Shown piece by piece: positions 1 to 8,445 of a stretch of DNA of 64,000 nucleotides. The notes under the pieces are model-generated. The model ran no database searches and had not been told where the DNA came from. It saw nothing but the letters and a program-made list of their open reading frames with translations. Positions within the stretch are counted from its first letter, which is position 1, and each line of letters begins with the position of its first letter. The stretch is from Actinomyces capricornis (GTDB taxonomy: Bacteria > Actinomycetota > Actinomycetes > Actinomycetales > Actinomycetaceae). The stretch spans positions 2,046,001-2,110,000 of the forward strand of contig NZ_AP025017.1 in assembly GCF_019974135.1 (NCBI RefSeq). The letters run 5' to 3'. Position numbers and translations under genes: made by a program.

Positions 1-1622
1 ACTTCTCCGGCCTGGTCGACGTCCTGGAGATGCGGGCCATCCGCTTCCCCGAGAAGGACGCCGAGGGCAAGGACACCCGCGGCTCGGTGGTGGAGTACGA
101 GGAGATCCCCGCCGAGCTCGTGGCCCGGGCCGAGGAGCTGCGCGGCCAGCTCGTCGAGACCGTCGCCGAGGCCGACGACGCCCTCATGGAGAAGTACCTG
201 GAGGGCGAGGAGCTCAGCGTTGAGGAGCTCAAGTCCGGCATCCGCAAGCTGACCGTTGCCGGTGAGGCCTTCCCGGTCCTGGCCGGCTCGGCCTTCAAGA
301 ACAAGGGCATCCAGCCCGTGCTCGACGCCGTGCTGGACTACCTGCCCTCGCCCCTGGACGTCCCCGATGTCGAGGGCCACGCCCCGGGCAAGGAGGAGGA
401 GGTCGTCACCCGCGCGGCCGACGAGAAGGCCCCCTTCTCCGCCCTGGCCTTCAAGGTCGCCACCCACCCCTTCTACGGCAAGCTCGTCTACGTGCGCGTC
501 TACTCCGGCAAGGTGGCTCAGGGCGAGATGGTCCTCAACGCCACCAAGGGCAAGAAGGAGCGCATCGGCAAGCTCTTCCAGATGCACTCCAACAAGGAGA
601 ACCCGGTGGATGAGGCCCACGCCGGCCACATCTACGCCTTCATCGGGCTCAAGGACGTCACCACCGGTGACACCCTGTGCGCCCAGAGCGCGCCGGTGGT
701 CCTGGAGTCCATGACCTTCCCCGACCCGGTCATCCACGTGGCCATCGAGCCCAAGACCAAGGGCGACCAGGAGAAGCTGGGTGTGGCCATCCAGAAGCTC
801 TCCGAGGAGGACCCGACCTTCACTGTCGCCCTGGATGAGGAGACCGGCCAGACCGTCATCGGCGGCATGGGCGAGCTCCACCTGGATGTCTTCGTGGACC
901 GCATGCGCCGCGAGTTCAAGGTCGAGGCCAATGTGGGCGCCCCGCAGGTGGCCTACCGCGAGACCATCCGCAAGAAGGTGGAGAAGGTCGAGTACACCCA
1001 CAAGAAGCAGACCGGTGGCTCCGGCCAGTTCGCCAAGGTTCAGATGATCTTCGAGCCCCTGGTCCGCGAGGAGGGCGAGGCCGGCGAGGGCGAGGCCGCT
1101 CACTACGAGTTCGCCAACGCCGTTACCGGTGGTCGCGTGCCCCGCGAGTACATCCCCTCGGTGGACGCCGGTGTCCAGGACTCCATGCTCACCGGTGTCC
1201 TGGCCGGCTACCCCATGGTGGACATCAAGGCCACCCTGGTGGACGGCGCCTACCACGAGGTCGACTCCTCCGAGATGGCCTTCAAGATCGCCGGTTCCAT
1301 GGCCTTCAAGGAGGGCGCCAAGAAGGCTTCCCCGGTTCTCCTTGAGCCGGTGATGGCCGTGGAGGTGCGCACCCCCGAGGAGTACATGGGCGACGTCATC
1401 GGTGACCTCAACTCCCGTCGTGGCATGATCGCCTCGATGGAGGACGCCGCGGGCGTCAAGGTGGTGCGCGCCAACGTGCCGCTGTCGGAGATGTTCGGCT
1501 ACGTCGGCGACCTGCGCTCCAAGACGCAGGGCCGCGCCGTCTACTCCATGACCTTCGACTCCTACGCCGAGGTTCCCAAGAACGTCGCCGACGAGATCAT
1601 CGCCAAGGTCAAGGGCGTCTGA
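1..1622 (+). CDS. fusA: Elongation factor G, 3' part (5' end outside window)
   Basis: EF-G is the GTPase that drives ribosomal translocation and, with RRF, ribosome recycling. The reading frame is open from base 3, so the gene is cut by the window edge. About 539 residues remain of a family that is usually near 700. The G domain with its nucleotide-binding motifs lies upstream; what is seen is the end of the G domain ([10 protein letters not shown]), domain II with [19 protein letters not shown], domain III, domain IV with [15 protein letters not shown], and domain V with [21 protein letters not shown]. It is followed by a hairpin and then tuf, the standard end of the str operon. Confidence 0.97.
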   Translation, partial: FSGLVDVLEMRAIRFPEKDAEGKDTRGSVVEYEEIPAELVARAEELRGQLVETVAEADDALMEKYLEGEELSVEELKSGIRKLTVAGEAFPVLAGSAFKNKGIQPVLDAVLDYLPSPLDVPDVEGHAPGKEEEVVTRAADEKAPFSALAFKVATHPFYGKLVYVRVYSGKVAQGEMVLNATKGKKERIGKLFQMHSNKENPVDEAHAGHIYAFIGLKDVTTGDTLCAQSAPVVLESMTFPDPVIHVAIEPKTKGDQEKLGVAIQKLSEEDPTFTVALDEETGQTVIGGMGELHLDVFVDRMRREFKVEANVGAPQVAYRETIRKKVEKVEYTHKKQTGGSGQFAKVQMIFEPLVREEGEAGEGEAAHYEFANAVTGGRVPREYIPSVDAGVQDSMLTGVLAGYPMVDIKATLVDGAYHEVDSSEMAFKIAGSMAFKEGAKKASPVLLEPVMAVEVRTPEEYMGDVIGDLNSRRGMIASMEDAAGVKVVRANVPLSEMFGYVGDLRSKTQGRAVYSMTFDSYAEVPKNVADEIIAKVKGV

Positions 1623-1630
1623 CGCCCCCT

Positions 1631-1665
1631 GCCGGGGCTGCTCGCGCTCAGCGATCAGCCCCGGC
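1631..1665 (+). terminator. Hairpin after fusA
   Basis: A 10-bp perfect stem (GCCGGGGCTG with CAGCCCCGGC) with a 15-nt loop starts 8 bases after the fusA stop. There is no clear T tract, as is common in actinobacteria. It could end or attenuate the fusA transcript before tuf. Confidence 0.55.
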
Positions 1666-1815
1666 GCCTCCCGGCAGGCGCTGACGCGCTGGCCGGGGAT
1701 GCCAGTCCAGTAAGATTTCCAACATCCATCAGTAGAGACTCTCGGCGTCGCTGCGGTTAGCATGTGCTAGTCGAATCACGACGAAGAGAACTACCCGAGT
1801 CCCAGGAGGGCACCA

Positions 1816-3006
1816 GTGGCCAAGGCCAAGTTCGAGCGGACCAAGCCGCACGTCAACATCGGAACGATCGGTCACGTCGACCACGGTAAGACGACGCTGA
1901 CCGCCGCCATCTCCAAGGTTCTGCACGACGAGTACCCCGAGCTGAACCCGTTCACCCCCTTCGACGAGATCGACAAGGCTCCTGAGGAGCGTCAGCGCGG
2001 TATCACCATCAACATCGCGCACGTCGAGTACCAGACCGACAAGCGCCACTACGCGCACGTCGACGCTCCCGGTCACGCCGACTACATCAAGAACATGATC
2101 ACCGGTGCCGCCCAGATGGACGGCGCGATCCTGGTGGTCGCCGCCACCGACGGCCCCATGGCCCAGACCCGTGAGCACGTGCTCCTGGCCCGCCAGGTGG
2201 GCGTGCCCGCCCTGCTCGTGGCCCTCAACAAGTCCGACATGGTGGACGACGAGGAGCTGCTCGACCTGGTGGAGATGGAGGTGCGCGAGCTGCTGTCCTC
2301 CCAGGACTACGACGGCGACGAGGCGCCGGTCATCCGCGTCTCCGCCCTCAAGGCCCTGGAGGGCGACGCCGAGTGGGCCGGCAAGGTCAAGGAGCTCATG
2401 GACGCGGTCGACGAGTTCATCCCGACCCCCGAGCGCGACATGGACAAGCCCTTCCTCATGCCCATCGAGGACGTCTTCACCATCACCGGCCGCGGCACCG
2501 TTGTGACCGGCCGTGTGGAGCGCGGCAAGCTGCCGATCAACTCCGAGGTCGAGATCCTGGGTATCCGCGAGGCCCAGAAGACCACCGTCACCGGTATCGA
2601 GATGTTCCACAAGCAGATGGACGAGGCCTGGGCCGGCGAGAACTGCGGTCTGCTCCTGCGCGGCACCCGTCGTGAGGACGTCGAGCGCGGCCAGGTCGTG
2701 TGCAAGCCCGGCTCCATCACCCCGCACACCGAGTTCGAGGGCCACGTCTACATCCTGACCAAGGACGAGGGCGGCCGCCACAACCCCTTCTACTCGAACT
2801 ACCGTCCGCAGTTCTACTTCCGGACCACCGACGTCACCGGCGTCATCACCCTGCCCGAGGGCACCGAGATGGTCATGCCCGGCGACACCACCGAGATGAG
2901 CGTCCAGCTCATCCAGCCCATCGCCATGGAGGAGGGCCTCGGCTTCGCCATCCGTGAGGGTGGCCGCACCGTTGGCTCCGGCCGCGTCACCAAGGTCATC
3001 AAGTGA
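1816..3006 (+). CDS. tuf: Elongation factor Tu
   Basis: EF-Tu delivers aminoacyl-tRNA to the ribosomal A site. It has 396 residues, the normal length. The GTP-binding motifs are visible: P-loop GHVDHGKT near residues 19-26, the switch region with RGITI, DAPGH near 81-85 and NKSD near 136-139. Domains II and III follow, with the usual C-terminal [15 protein letters not shown]. The start is GTG at 1816, placed by an AGGAGGG ribosome binding site at 1804-1810. The 193-bp gap to fusA is large enough for an independent promoter, but I do not see a convincing one. Confidence 0.98.
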   Translation: MAKAKFERTKPHVNIGTIGHVDHGKTTLTAAISKVLHDEYPELNPFTPFDEIDKAPEERQRGITINIAHVEYQTDKRHYAHVDAPGHADYIKNMITGAAQMDGAILVVAATDGPMAQTREHVLLARQVGVPALLVALNKSDMVDDEELLDLVEMEVRELLSSQDYDGDEAPVIRVSALKALEGDAEWAGKVKELMDAVDEFIPTPERDMDKPFLMPIEDVFTITGRGTVVTGRVERGKLPINSEVEILGIREAQKTTVTGIEMFHKQMDEAWAGENCGLLLRGTRREDVERGQVVCKPGSITPHTEFEGHVYILTKDEGGRHNPFYSNYRPQFYFRTTDVTGVITLPEGTEMVMPGDTTEMSVQLIQPIAMEEGLGFAIREGGRTVGSGRVTKVIK

Positions 3007-3059
3007 TGATCTGACCCGGTCGGCACGACCACTGCCGGTCTCACTGGCCGGCGCATGAG

Positions 3060-3091
3060 GATCCCCCGGGCCCGCGAGGGCCCGGGGGATC
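3060..3091 (+). terminator. Strong terminator after tuf
   Basis: A perfect 14-bp stem (GATCCCCCGGGCCC and its complement) closes a 4-nt GCGA loop about 50 bases after the tuf stop. It separates the str operon from the pilus locus. Confidence 0.85.
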
Positions 3092-3397
3092 GTCGTCGTT
3101 GCGGGCAGGCCTCCTGCCTGCGCGGGCGCTGATGTCTCGCCGCGGTCACGACACGGGCGCTCCAGGGGCCGCCTCGGCGAGCATCCGTGATCGTGGCGAG
3201 ATCAAGGAAATGCGGATGAGATGCCCACGTGATACTCACGGTCGCGAATGGGCATCTTTGATTGCAGAGCCATAATTATCGGTCTTCTACTCCGTCGAGT
3301 GCGCTAGATTTCGGTGCAGACCAAAGAGTTGCTGGGCGTCAATGGAGCGATGCCCCGCCCTCCGCACCACTTTTTATTCACCGTCGGAGCAGAATTC
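3092..3397 (+). promoter_or_regulatory. Leader and promoter region of the pilus locus with a 9-bp inverted repeat
   Basis: No gene is seen in this stretch. AGATGCCCA at 3219-3227 and TGGGCATCT at 3249-3257 form a perfect inverted repeat 21 nt apart. They lie just upstream of an AT-rich patch (CATAAT at 3271-3276) that could be a -10 box. From about 3245 to 3385 the DNA is clearly more AT-rich than the neighbouring genes. A repressor or activator site controlling fimbriae would fit, but no -35 box is convincing. Confidence 0.4.
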
Positions 3398-6313
3398 ATG
3401 ACCGGGCGATTGAGCCACCGCTCATTCCTCAAGGGCCTGACAGGCCTGCTGGCAGCATGCCTCGTCCTCCTGGCGGCCCAGAGCCCCAACCGTGTGGAGG
3501 CGGCCCCCGCCGGCGCCCCCGCCGGCGCCCTGCCCGCCGTCTTCGCCACCGGGGGCGAGGGCCGCTTCAAGGACAGCATCCAGTGGCTGCAGTGGGCCGA
3601 TTACTCCCAGTTCGCCGGCAAGTCCAAGCCCAATGTGCCGGTGCTCAACTACGGCCAGACCCGCAGCTTCACCAACTACCGCGACATGGGTGAGGTCGGC
3701 AGCCTCATCACCACCTGCACCTTGTCGGACCTGACCTTCCACGGTCACGACAACTCGGTCATCCCGCAGTGGCTGGCCCAGGGCCCGCTGGTGGCCACGA
3801 TCCCCGGCACCTGGGCGGGCGATGTTCTGGACAACCTCTACAACGTCGGCGGCCCAGCCGGATGGCGCAACGGCAGTGCCACGTGGAGTCCGGGCCTGAC
3901 CTACCCCCAGGACTACACCAACCACAACCAGATGGTCATCGGCCTGGCCAACGGCTACGCCTACAACGGCAACAAGACCTGGGACGGGCGGCATCACTGG
4001 GAGAACGGCGTGGACCGGACCCCCACGGGCGGCTACTCCGATGTGAGCTTCTCCGTCAGCTGCTCGGCCGAGCTGCGCGGCGCGGATGGGACCACCCGCA
4101 GCGTGCCCCTCAACGGCCTGGTCTTCGCCGACGCCGAGGCCTCCTCCGCCCAGTCCTTCGGGCCCCAGGGCCACCAGGCGGAGTGGGTGCAGGCGGCGGT
4201 CTCGCCGGGGACGCCGGTGAGCTGGAGGCTGCTGGACCGGATGCGCTCCCGGGGCTGCCCGACGACGGCCCGCGCGAACTTCTGGGAGAACCGGCTCATC
4301 CGCCTCAACCCCAGCGGGGATGAGTGCGTCTACCAGAACGGCGGCGACTACCTCTACCCCAACGGCGTGGGCGGTCCGGCGGCCGTGGTCTTCATGGAGG
4401 GTGCCACTGAGGCCGAGCTGCGGATGCAGGGCGGCGGGTACTCCGCCGTGGCCCTGGGCCTGGTCATCGCCACGGACTTCGGGGATGCGCCCGCCTCCTA
4501 CGGGACGGCCTCCTCCCTGTTCCAGCCCACCTGGAACGGGGGAGAGCTGGAGCGTGAGGGCATGGACCTGTTCACCGAGACCGAGCCGGCCACGATGACG
4601 GGAAGCGGCACGATGCTGGGCAGCCACATCGATTCCGAGCGCGGCTTCCAGTACAGCGACAGGGCCGACGCCGACGACACCGCACAGTCACCGGATGACG
4701 AGGACGGCGTGGCCCTGCCCAACGGGGGCATCCAGACCGCCCCCGGTGAGCGCTTCACCCAGGAGGTGACCTGCACCGGCCCCGGCCGAGCCGCCGGGTG
4801 GATCGACTGGAACCACAATGGCGCCTTCGATGCCGCCGAGAAGAGCGATGAGGTCGCCTGCCCCGAGGCGCCCCAGCTGGTGCCGCTGAGCTGGACAGTG
4901 CCTCAGGATGTCGTGCGCTCGGTGGATGGCGAGGTGGGCAGCCGGCCTGAGACCTACATGCGGGTGCGGGTGAGTGCGGATGACGGCGACCTTCAGCCCA
5001 CGGGCACGACCACCTCCGGTGAGGTGGAGGACTACCGGGTGGCCGTGCGGGTGCCCACCATCGAGCTGGTCAAGGAGGTCGGCGACAGCTATGCCGGCGA
5101 GCTGCCCCTGCTCCCGGCCACCGCGTGGACGCTGACCGCCCAGGGAGGGCGGGGCACGGCCGCCCCCAACCGGGTCCAGGGGGAGGGGCGCAGCGGGATC
5201 ACCGTGGTGGGTCGCGGCACCTACACCCTGTCCGAGAGCTCGGAGACGACGGCGGCCAGCGGCTATGAGGCCGAGGAGTGGGCCTGCCTGGAGACCAGCG
5301 GCACGGTGCGGCCGCCCAGGTCCTTCGCACCGGCGCCCACGCTGGGCGACAGCCTGAGGATTACCGGAACGGAGCGCATGACCTGCACGGTCATCAACCT
5401 GCCCAAGCCGGCCACCCTGACCTGGCAGAAGGTCGATGAGGACGGCGTCACGCCCCTGGGCGGCAGTCGGTGGCTGCTCAGCGGTCCGGGGCTGCCGGCA
5501 CCGGTGGAGATCGAGGACTGCGTGGAGGCCTGGCAGTGCCAGGCCGGGGAGAGTGACACTCCCATGGATCTGGATCCGGCGCCGGGGAGCTTCAGGGTCG
5601 AGGGACGGGTGTGGGGCGTCTACACCATGACCGAGTCCCAGGCGCCCCCGGGATACACGCCCGTCGAGGGCACCGTGTGCTTCGATCCTGCGGCCCCCTC
5701 CCTTGACGGTGTGGACGCCAGGAATCTGCCCGATGCCTGTATTCCCTGGCCGGAGGACTTCGAGCCCAGCCTGACCGCCACGGTGCAGGACGGCGAGGCC
5801 ATCCAGGACGGCAGGATCATCAACCGCCGGGACTCGGGGTCGGTGACCTGGAGGAAGACCGATGAGGGCGGCTCCGCCCTGGGCGGCTCCTTCTGGACCC
5901 TCACCGGTCCTCCCGGGACTGGGATCAGTGAGGAGATCGCCGACTGCGTGGCCGATGCCGGCCAGGCCTGCCCCGCCCCCGAGGGCGCCGCCTACTACGA
6001 CTCCGATCCCGCCAAGGGCTCCTTCCGGGTGACCGGCCTGCCCATCAACGACCAGTCCTACCGCCTGGTGGAGTCCGAGGCGCCGGCGGGCTACCGCCTG
6101 GACCGCAGCTCGCACACCTTCACCATCACGGCTGCCGCCAGGGACCACGCCTTCACTGACCCCTTTGTCAACCACAAGACCTCTGTCCCCTCCATCCCGC
6201 TGACCGGCGGGCGCGGAGCGCACGTCTTCCTCATCGCGGGGGCCGTCCTCGGCGGCCTGGCCCTCGCCGTCGCAATCGTGAGGAGGAACCGCAGCCGCAA
6301 AGCACAGCACTGA
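3398..6313 (+). CDS. Fimbrial tip-type adhesin 1, LPXTG-like cell-wall anchored (FimB/FimQ/CafA-like)
   Basis: A secreted surface protein of 971 residues. The ATG at 3398 is chosen because GGAG lies at 3386-3389 and it begins directly with a signal peptide (FLKGLTGLLAACLVLLAA); the frame stays open upstream to 3314. The order is: an N-terminal adhesin-like region (IQWLQWADY, later LNGLVFADAEAS and TDFGDAPASYG), resembling CshA-type non-repetitive domains of actinomycete tip adhesins; a GEVEDY motif at 541-546; two or three Cna-B/SpaA-like domains with Cys pairs and E-box-like motifs (VESEAPAGY); and the sorting signal IPLTG at about 933, a hydrophobic span and a basic tail. The neighbours are a shaft pilin and a class C sortase. 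It is most likely a pilus tip or minor pilin. Its ligand is not predictable. Confidence 0.82.
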   Translation: MTGRLSHRSFLKGLTGLLAACLVLLAAQSPNRVEAAPAGAPAGALPAVFATGGEGRFKDSIQWLQWADYSQFAGKSKPNVPVLNYGQTRSFTNYRDMGEVGSLITTCTLSDLTFHGHDNSVIPQWLAQGPLVATIPGTWAGDVLDNLYNVGGPAGWRNGSATWSPGLTYPQDYTNHNQMVIGLANGYAYNGNKTWDGRHHWENGVDRTPTGGYSDVSFSVSCSAELRGADGTTRSVPLNGLVFADAEASSAQSFGPQGHQAEWVQAAVSPGTPVSWRLLDRMRSRGCPTTARANFWENRLIRLNPSGDECVYQNGGDYLYPNGVGGPAAVVFMEGATEAELRMQGGGYSAVALGLVIATDFGDAPASYGTASSLFQPTWNGGELEREGMDLFTETEPATMTGSGTMLGSHIDSERGFQYSDRADADDTAQSPDDEDGVALPNGGIQTAPGERFTQEVTCTGPGRAAGWIDWNHNGAFDAAEKSDEVACPEAPQLVPLSWTVPQDVVRSVDGEVGSRPETYMRVRVSADDGDLQPTGTTTSGEVEDYRVAVRVPTIELVKEVGDSYAGELPLLPATAWTLTAQGGRGTAAPNRVQGEGRSGITVVGRGTYTLSESSETTAASGYEAEEWACLETSGTVRPPRSFAPAPTLGDSLRITGTERMTCTVINLPKPATLTWQKVDEDGVTPLGGSRWLLSGPGLPAPVEIEDCVEAWQCQAGESDTPMDLDPAPGSFRVEGRVWGVYTMTESQAPPGYTPVEGTVCFDPAAPSLDGVDARNLPDACIPWPEDFEPSLTATVQDGEAIQDGRIINRRDSGSVTWRKTDEGGSALGGSFWTLTGPPGTGISEEIADCVADAGQACPAPEGAAYYDSDPAKGSFRVTGLPINDQSYRLVESEAPAGYRLDRSSHTFTITAAARDHAFTDPFVNHKTSVPSIPLTGGRGAHVFLIAGAVLGGLALAVAIVRRNRSRKAQH

Positions 6314-6324
6314 CCTCCTGCCAC

Positions 6325-6342
6325 CGGCGCCCCTGGGCGCCG
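6325..6342 (+). terminator. Small hairpin between adhesin 1 and shaft pilin
   Basis: A 7-bp stem (CGGCGCC / GGCGCCG) with a 4-nt loop lies 12 bases after the adhesin stop, in a 149-bp spacer before the pilin. It is weak, so partial attenuation is more likely than full termination. Confidence 0.3.
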
Positions 6343-6462
6343 CGCACCGGACCCGCTCCCCGTCTCGCCGGGGGAGGGCCGTGGCACAGGCATATCGATC
6401 CCTCATCTCACTCCTCGATGCGCGCCTTCCCCGGCGACGCATGATGAAAGGAATCCCAAGAC

Positions 6463-8046
6463 ATGACAACCTCCGTCTCCACCCTGGGGCGCCGGGCTGC
6501 TGCCGCAGCCGGGATCGCCGCTGTGGGCCTGCTCGGACTCAGCCCTGTGGCTGCTGCCGAGGACGCCAACTACGGCAACATCAAGGAGAGCGCCAACGGC
6601 TCCCTGACCATTCACAAGCACATTGAGGGCGACGGCACCGTGGGTACTGCCGACAACCAGGGCGCCCAGGAGGGCAGCACCCCGGTCGCCGGCGTGCAGT
6701 TCACCGCCTACCCGATCCAGGAGCTGGACCTGAAGAAGTCCACCGACTGGCCTGCGATCACACAGATGGCCCAGCCCGGTGCCATCCCGGACTCGGCCTG
6801 CGCCAACCCTGCGGCTCCCACGCTGGCGGGCTACACCTTCGGGGCCGGCATGACCTCACCGGATACGGATCAGCAGGGTCTGGCCACGATCAGCAACATG
6901 CCGGTCAAGGCCTACCTCGTCTGTGAGACCAAGGCCCCCGGTGACATTGTGCAGAAGGCCAAGCCCTTCGTTGTCACCATCCCCCACCCCAACGCCACCA
7001 GCGGTGAGTGGCTCTACGATGTCCACGCCTTCCCCAAGAACGTCCGGGCCAGTATCTCCAAGACCATTGACGACCAGCAGACCAATGGTTACGGGCTGGG
7101 CTCCTACATCACCTTCCCGGTGACCACCACCCTGCCCACCCTGGATGACGCCGCCTACTACAAGTACTTCCGCATCAAGGACGCCATGGATGGCCGCCTG
7201 AGCGAGGTCGGCGTTACCGAGGTGACCCTGAGCAACGGCACCGCGTTGGTCCTCAACACTGACTACCAGATCAAGACCGAGGGCCAGACTGTCAACCTCG
7301 ACTTCACCTCCGCTGGCCTGGACAAGCTCAAGGACGCTAAGGGCGCTGAGCTCAAGGCCATCTTCCGCGGCAAGGTCACGTCGGTGGGCGACGGGAACAT
7401 CTCCAACACTGCCCAGCTCATCACCGACACCGGTTACGGCAACAAGCCTCCGGTCCCGGAGAACCCCCCGGCCGACCCGGAGAACCCGCCGACGACCCCC
7501 CCGGTCAACACCAAGTGGGGCGCCGTCAACATCCGCAAGGTCGACGCCTCGGACACGCGTGAGGACGGCACCGGCCTTCAGGGCGCCGAGTTCCAGGTCT
7601 ACAACGCTGCGGAGCCCTACGCCGACAACTGCAGCACTGCTGTCAAGACCGGCAATCCCCTGACCGTCAACGGTCAGGACACCTTCACCAGCGGCCCCGA
7701 CGGCAACCTCAACATCGCGGGCCTGTTCGTCTCGGACTCCGTGGCCACCCCAGGCCGCGACAACAAGGCCGACGCAGCGCACCGCTGCTATGTGGTCGTG
7801 GAGACCAAGGCCCCGGCCGGTTACACCATTCCTGCAGATGCGGACTTCGAGTTCACGGTCACTGCCGGTGAGAACACCGACACTGTCACCAAGATCGAGA
7901 ACACCAAGCACGCCGTGCCCAACCTGCCCCTCACGGGTGCCTCGGGCAAGCTCCTGCTGACCGCCTCCGGTGCCGCGCTGCTCATGGTGGCCATCGGCTC
8001 CGTCCTGGTCTCCCGCCGCCGGGAGCGCAAGCAGAGCACGCTGTGA
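6463..8046 (+). CDS. Major fimbrial shaft pilin (FimA/FimP type)
   Basis: The 527-residue precursor of the covalently polymerised pilus shaft. It has an N-terminal signal peptide (AAAAAGIAAVGLLGLSPVAAA), a first domain with an E-box-like CETKAPGD, and a pilin motif WLYDVHAFPKN at 183-193. K192 of that motif is the expected lysine joined to the sorting signal of the next subunit. A proline-rich hinge near 331-350, a C-terminal B-type domain and the E-box YVVVETKAPAGY at 443-454 (E447) follow. The sorting signal is LPLTG at 488-492, then a membrane span and a basic tail. A GAAAGGA-like site precedes ATG 6463. In Actinomyces oris such pilins form type 1 (FimP) or type 2 (FimA) fimbriae; which type this is cannot be decided here. 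Confidence 0.92.
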   Translation: MTTSVSTLGRRAAAAAGIAAVGLLGLSPVAAAEDANYGNIKESANGSLTIHKHIEGDGTVGTADNQGAQEGSTPVAGVQFTAYPIQELDLKKSTDWPAITQMAQPGAIPDSACANPAAPTLAGYTFGAGMTSPDTDQQGLATISNMPVKAYLVCETKAPGDIVQKAKPFVVTIPHPNATSGEWLYDVHAFPKNVRASISKTIDDQQTNGYGLGSYITFPVTTTLPTLDDAAYYKYFRIKDAMDGRLSEVGVTEVTLSNGTALVLNTDYQIKTEGQTVNLDFTSAGLDKLKDAKGAELKAIFRGKVTSVGDGNISNTAQLITDTGYGNKPPVPENPPADPENPPTTPPVNTKWGAVNIRKVDASDTREDGTGLQGAEFQVYNAAEPYADNCSTAVKTGNPLTVNGQDTFTSGPDGNLNIAGLFVSDSVATPGRDNKADAAHRCYVVVETKAPAGYTIPADADFEFTVTAGENTDTVTKIENTKHAVPNLPLTGASGKLLLTASGAALLMVAIGSVLVSRRRERKQSTL

Positions 8047-8076
8047 TCCCCTGCGGGCCCCTGTGATCCACTGCGG
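8041..8076 (+). repeat. 16-bp imperfect tandem repeat at the pilin stop codon
   Basis: CTGTGATCCCCTGCGG at 8041-8056 recurs with one mismatch at 8061-8076. The first copy contains the pilin TGA stop. It is probably a small local duplication. Confidence 0.5.
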
Positions 8077-8094
8077 ATCCCAGGACCCCGGAAT

Positions 8095-8141
8095 CGGGCC
8101 GCTGCCGGCCGGTACCACGGTGCTGAGCCGGCAGCGGCCCG
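8095..8141 (+). terminator. Terminator or attenuator between shaft pilin and adhesin 2
   Basis: A perfect 15-bp stem (CGGGCCGCTGCCGGC with its complement) closes a 17-nt loop about 50 bases after the pilin stop. It sits inside the pilus gene set, so it may hold adhesin 2 and sortase expression below that of the shaft pilin. Confidence 0.75.
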
Positions 8142-8445
8142 GGGCCGATCCTGGCGGAGGAGCCGCATCAAGAGCGTAACAATTCCGCTCCGCGGTCCTC
8201 GAGCCACCCGGCCCGGGCCCCGGCAGGCAGTAGCGTCGTCCTCGAGCCCGCTCCCACCGCCGGCCCCCAGGGCCGGGAGCCGGCCGCGGCCCGGTCCTGC
8301 CCACCACTCATCCCATTGCCCTATCCCGGCGCGAGCGGGCGGCGCCCCGGGCCGCCGTCGGCCCGCGCCCGCCCTGAGCCCTGGCTCCGCCGTCGTCCCG
8401 GCAACCCGCCGTGCCCCTGCCCATCGTCCTGGAGGAGATCGGACC
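8142..8445 (+). other. GC-rich spacer before adhesin 2, no gene seen
   Basis: This stretch carries no convincing coding frame. It ends with the ribosome binding site GGAGGAG at 8431-8437, 8 bases before GTG 8446. No clear promoter was recognised, although a weak TAACAA at about 8177 could serve. Adhesin 2 is therefore either read through from the pilin or has its own weak promoter. Confidence 0.4.

Noticed and set aside
3314..3397. N-terminal extension of adhesin 1
   Set aside because: The frame is open, but a ribosome binding site and an immediate signal peptide place the start at 3398.
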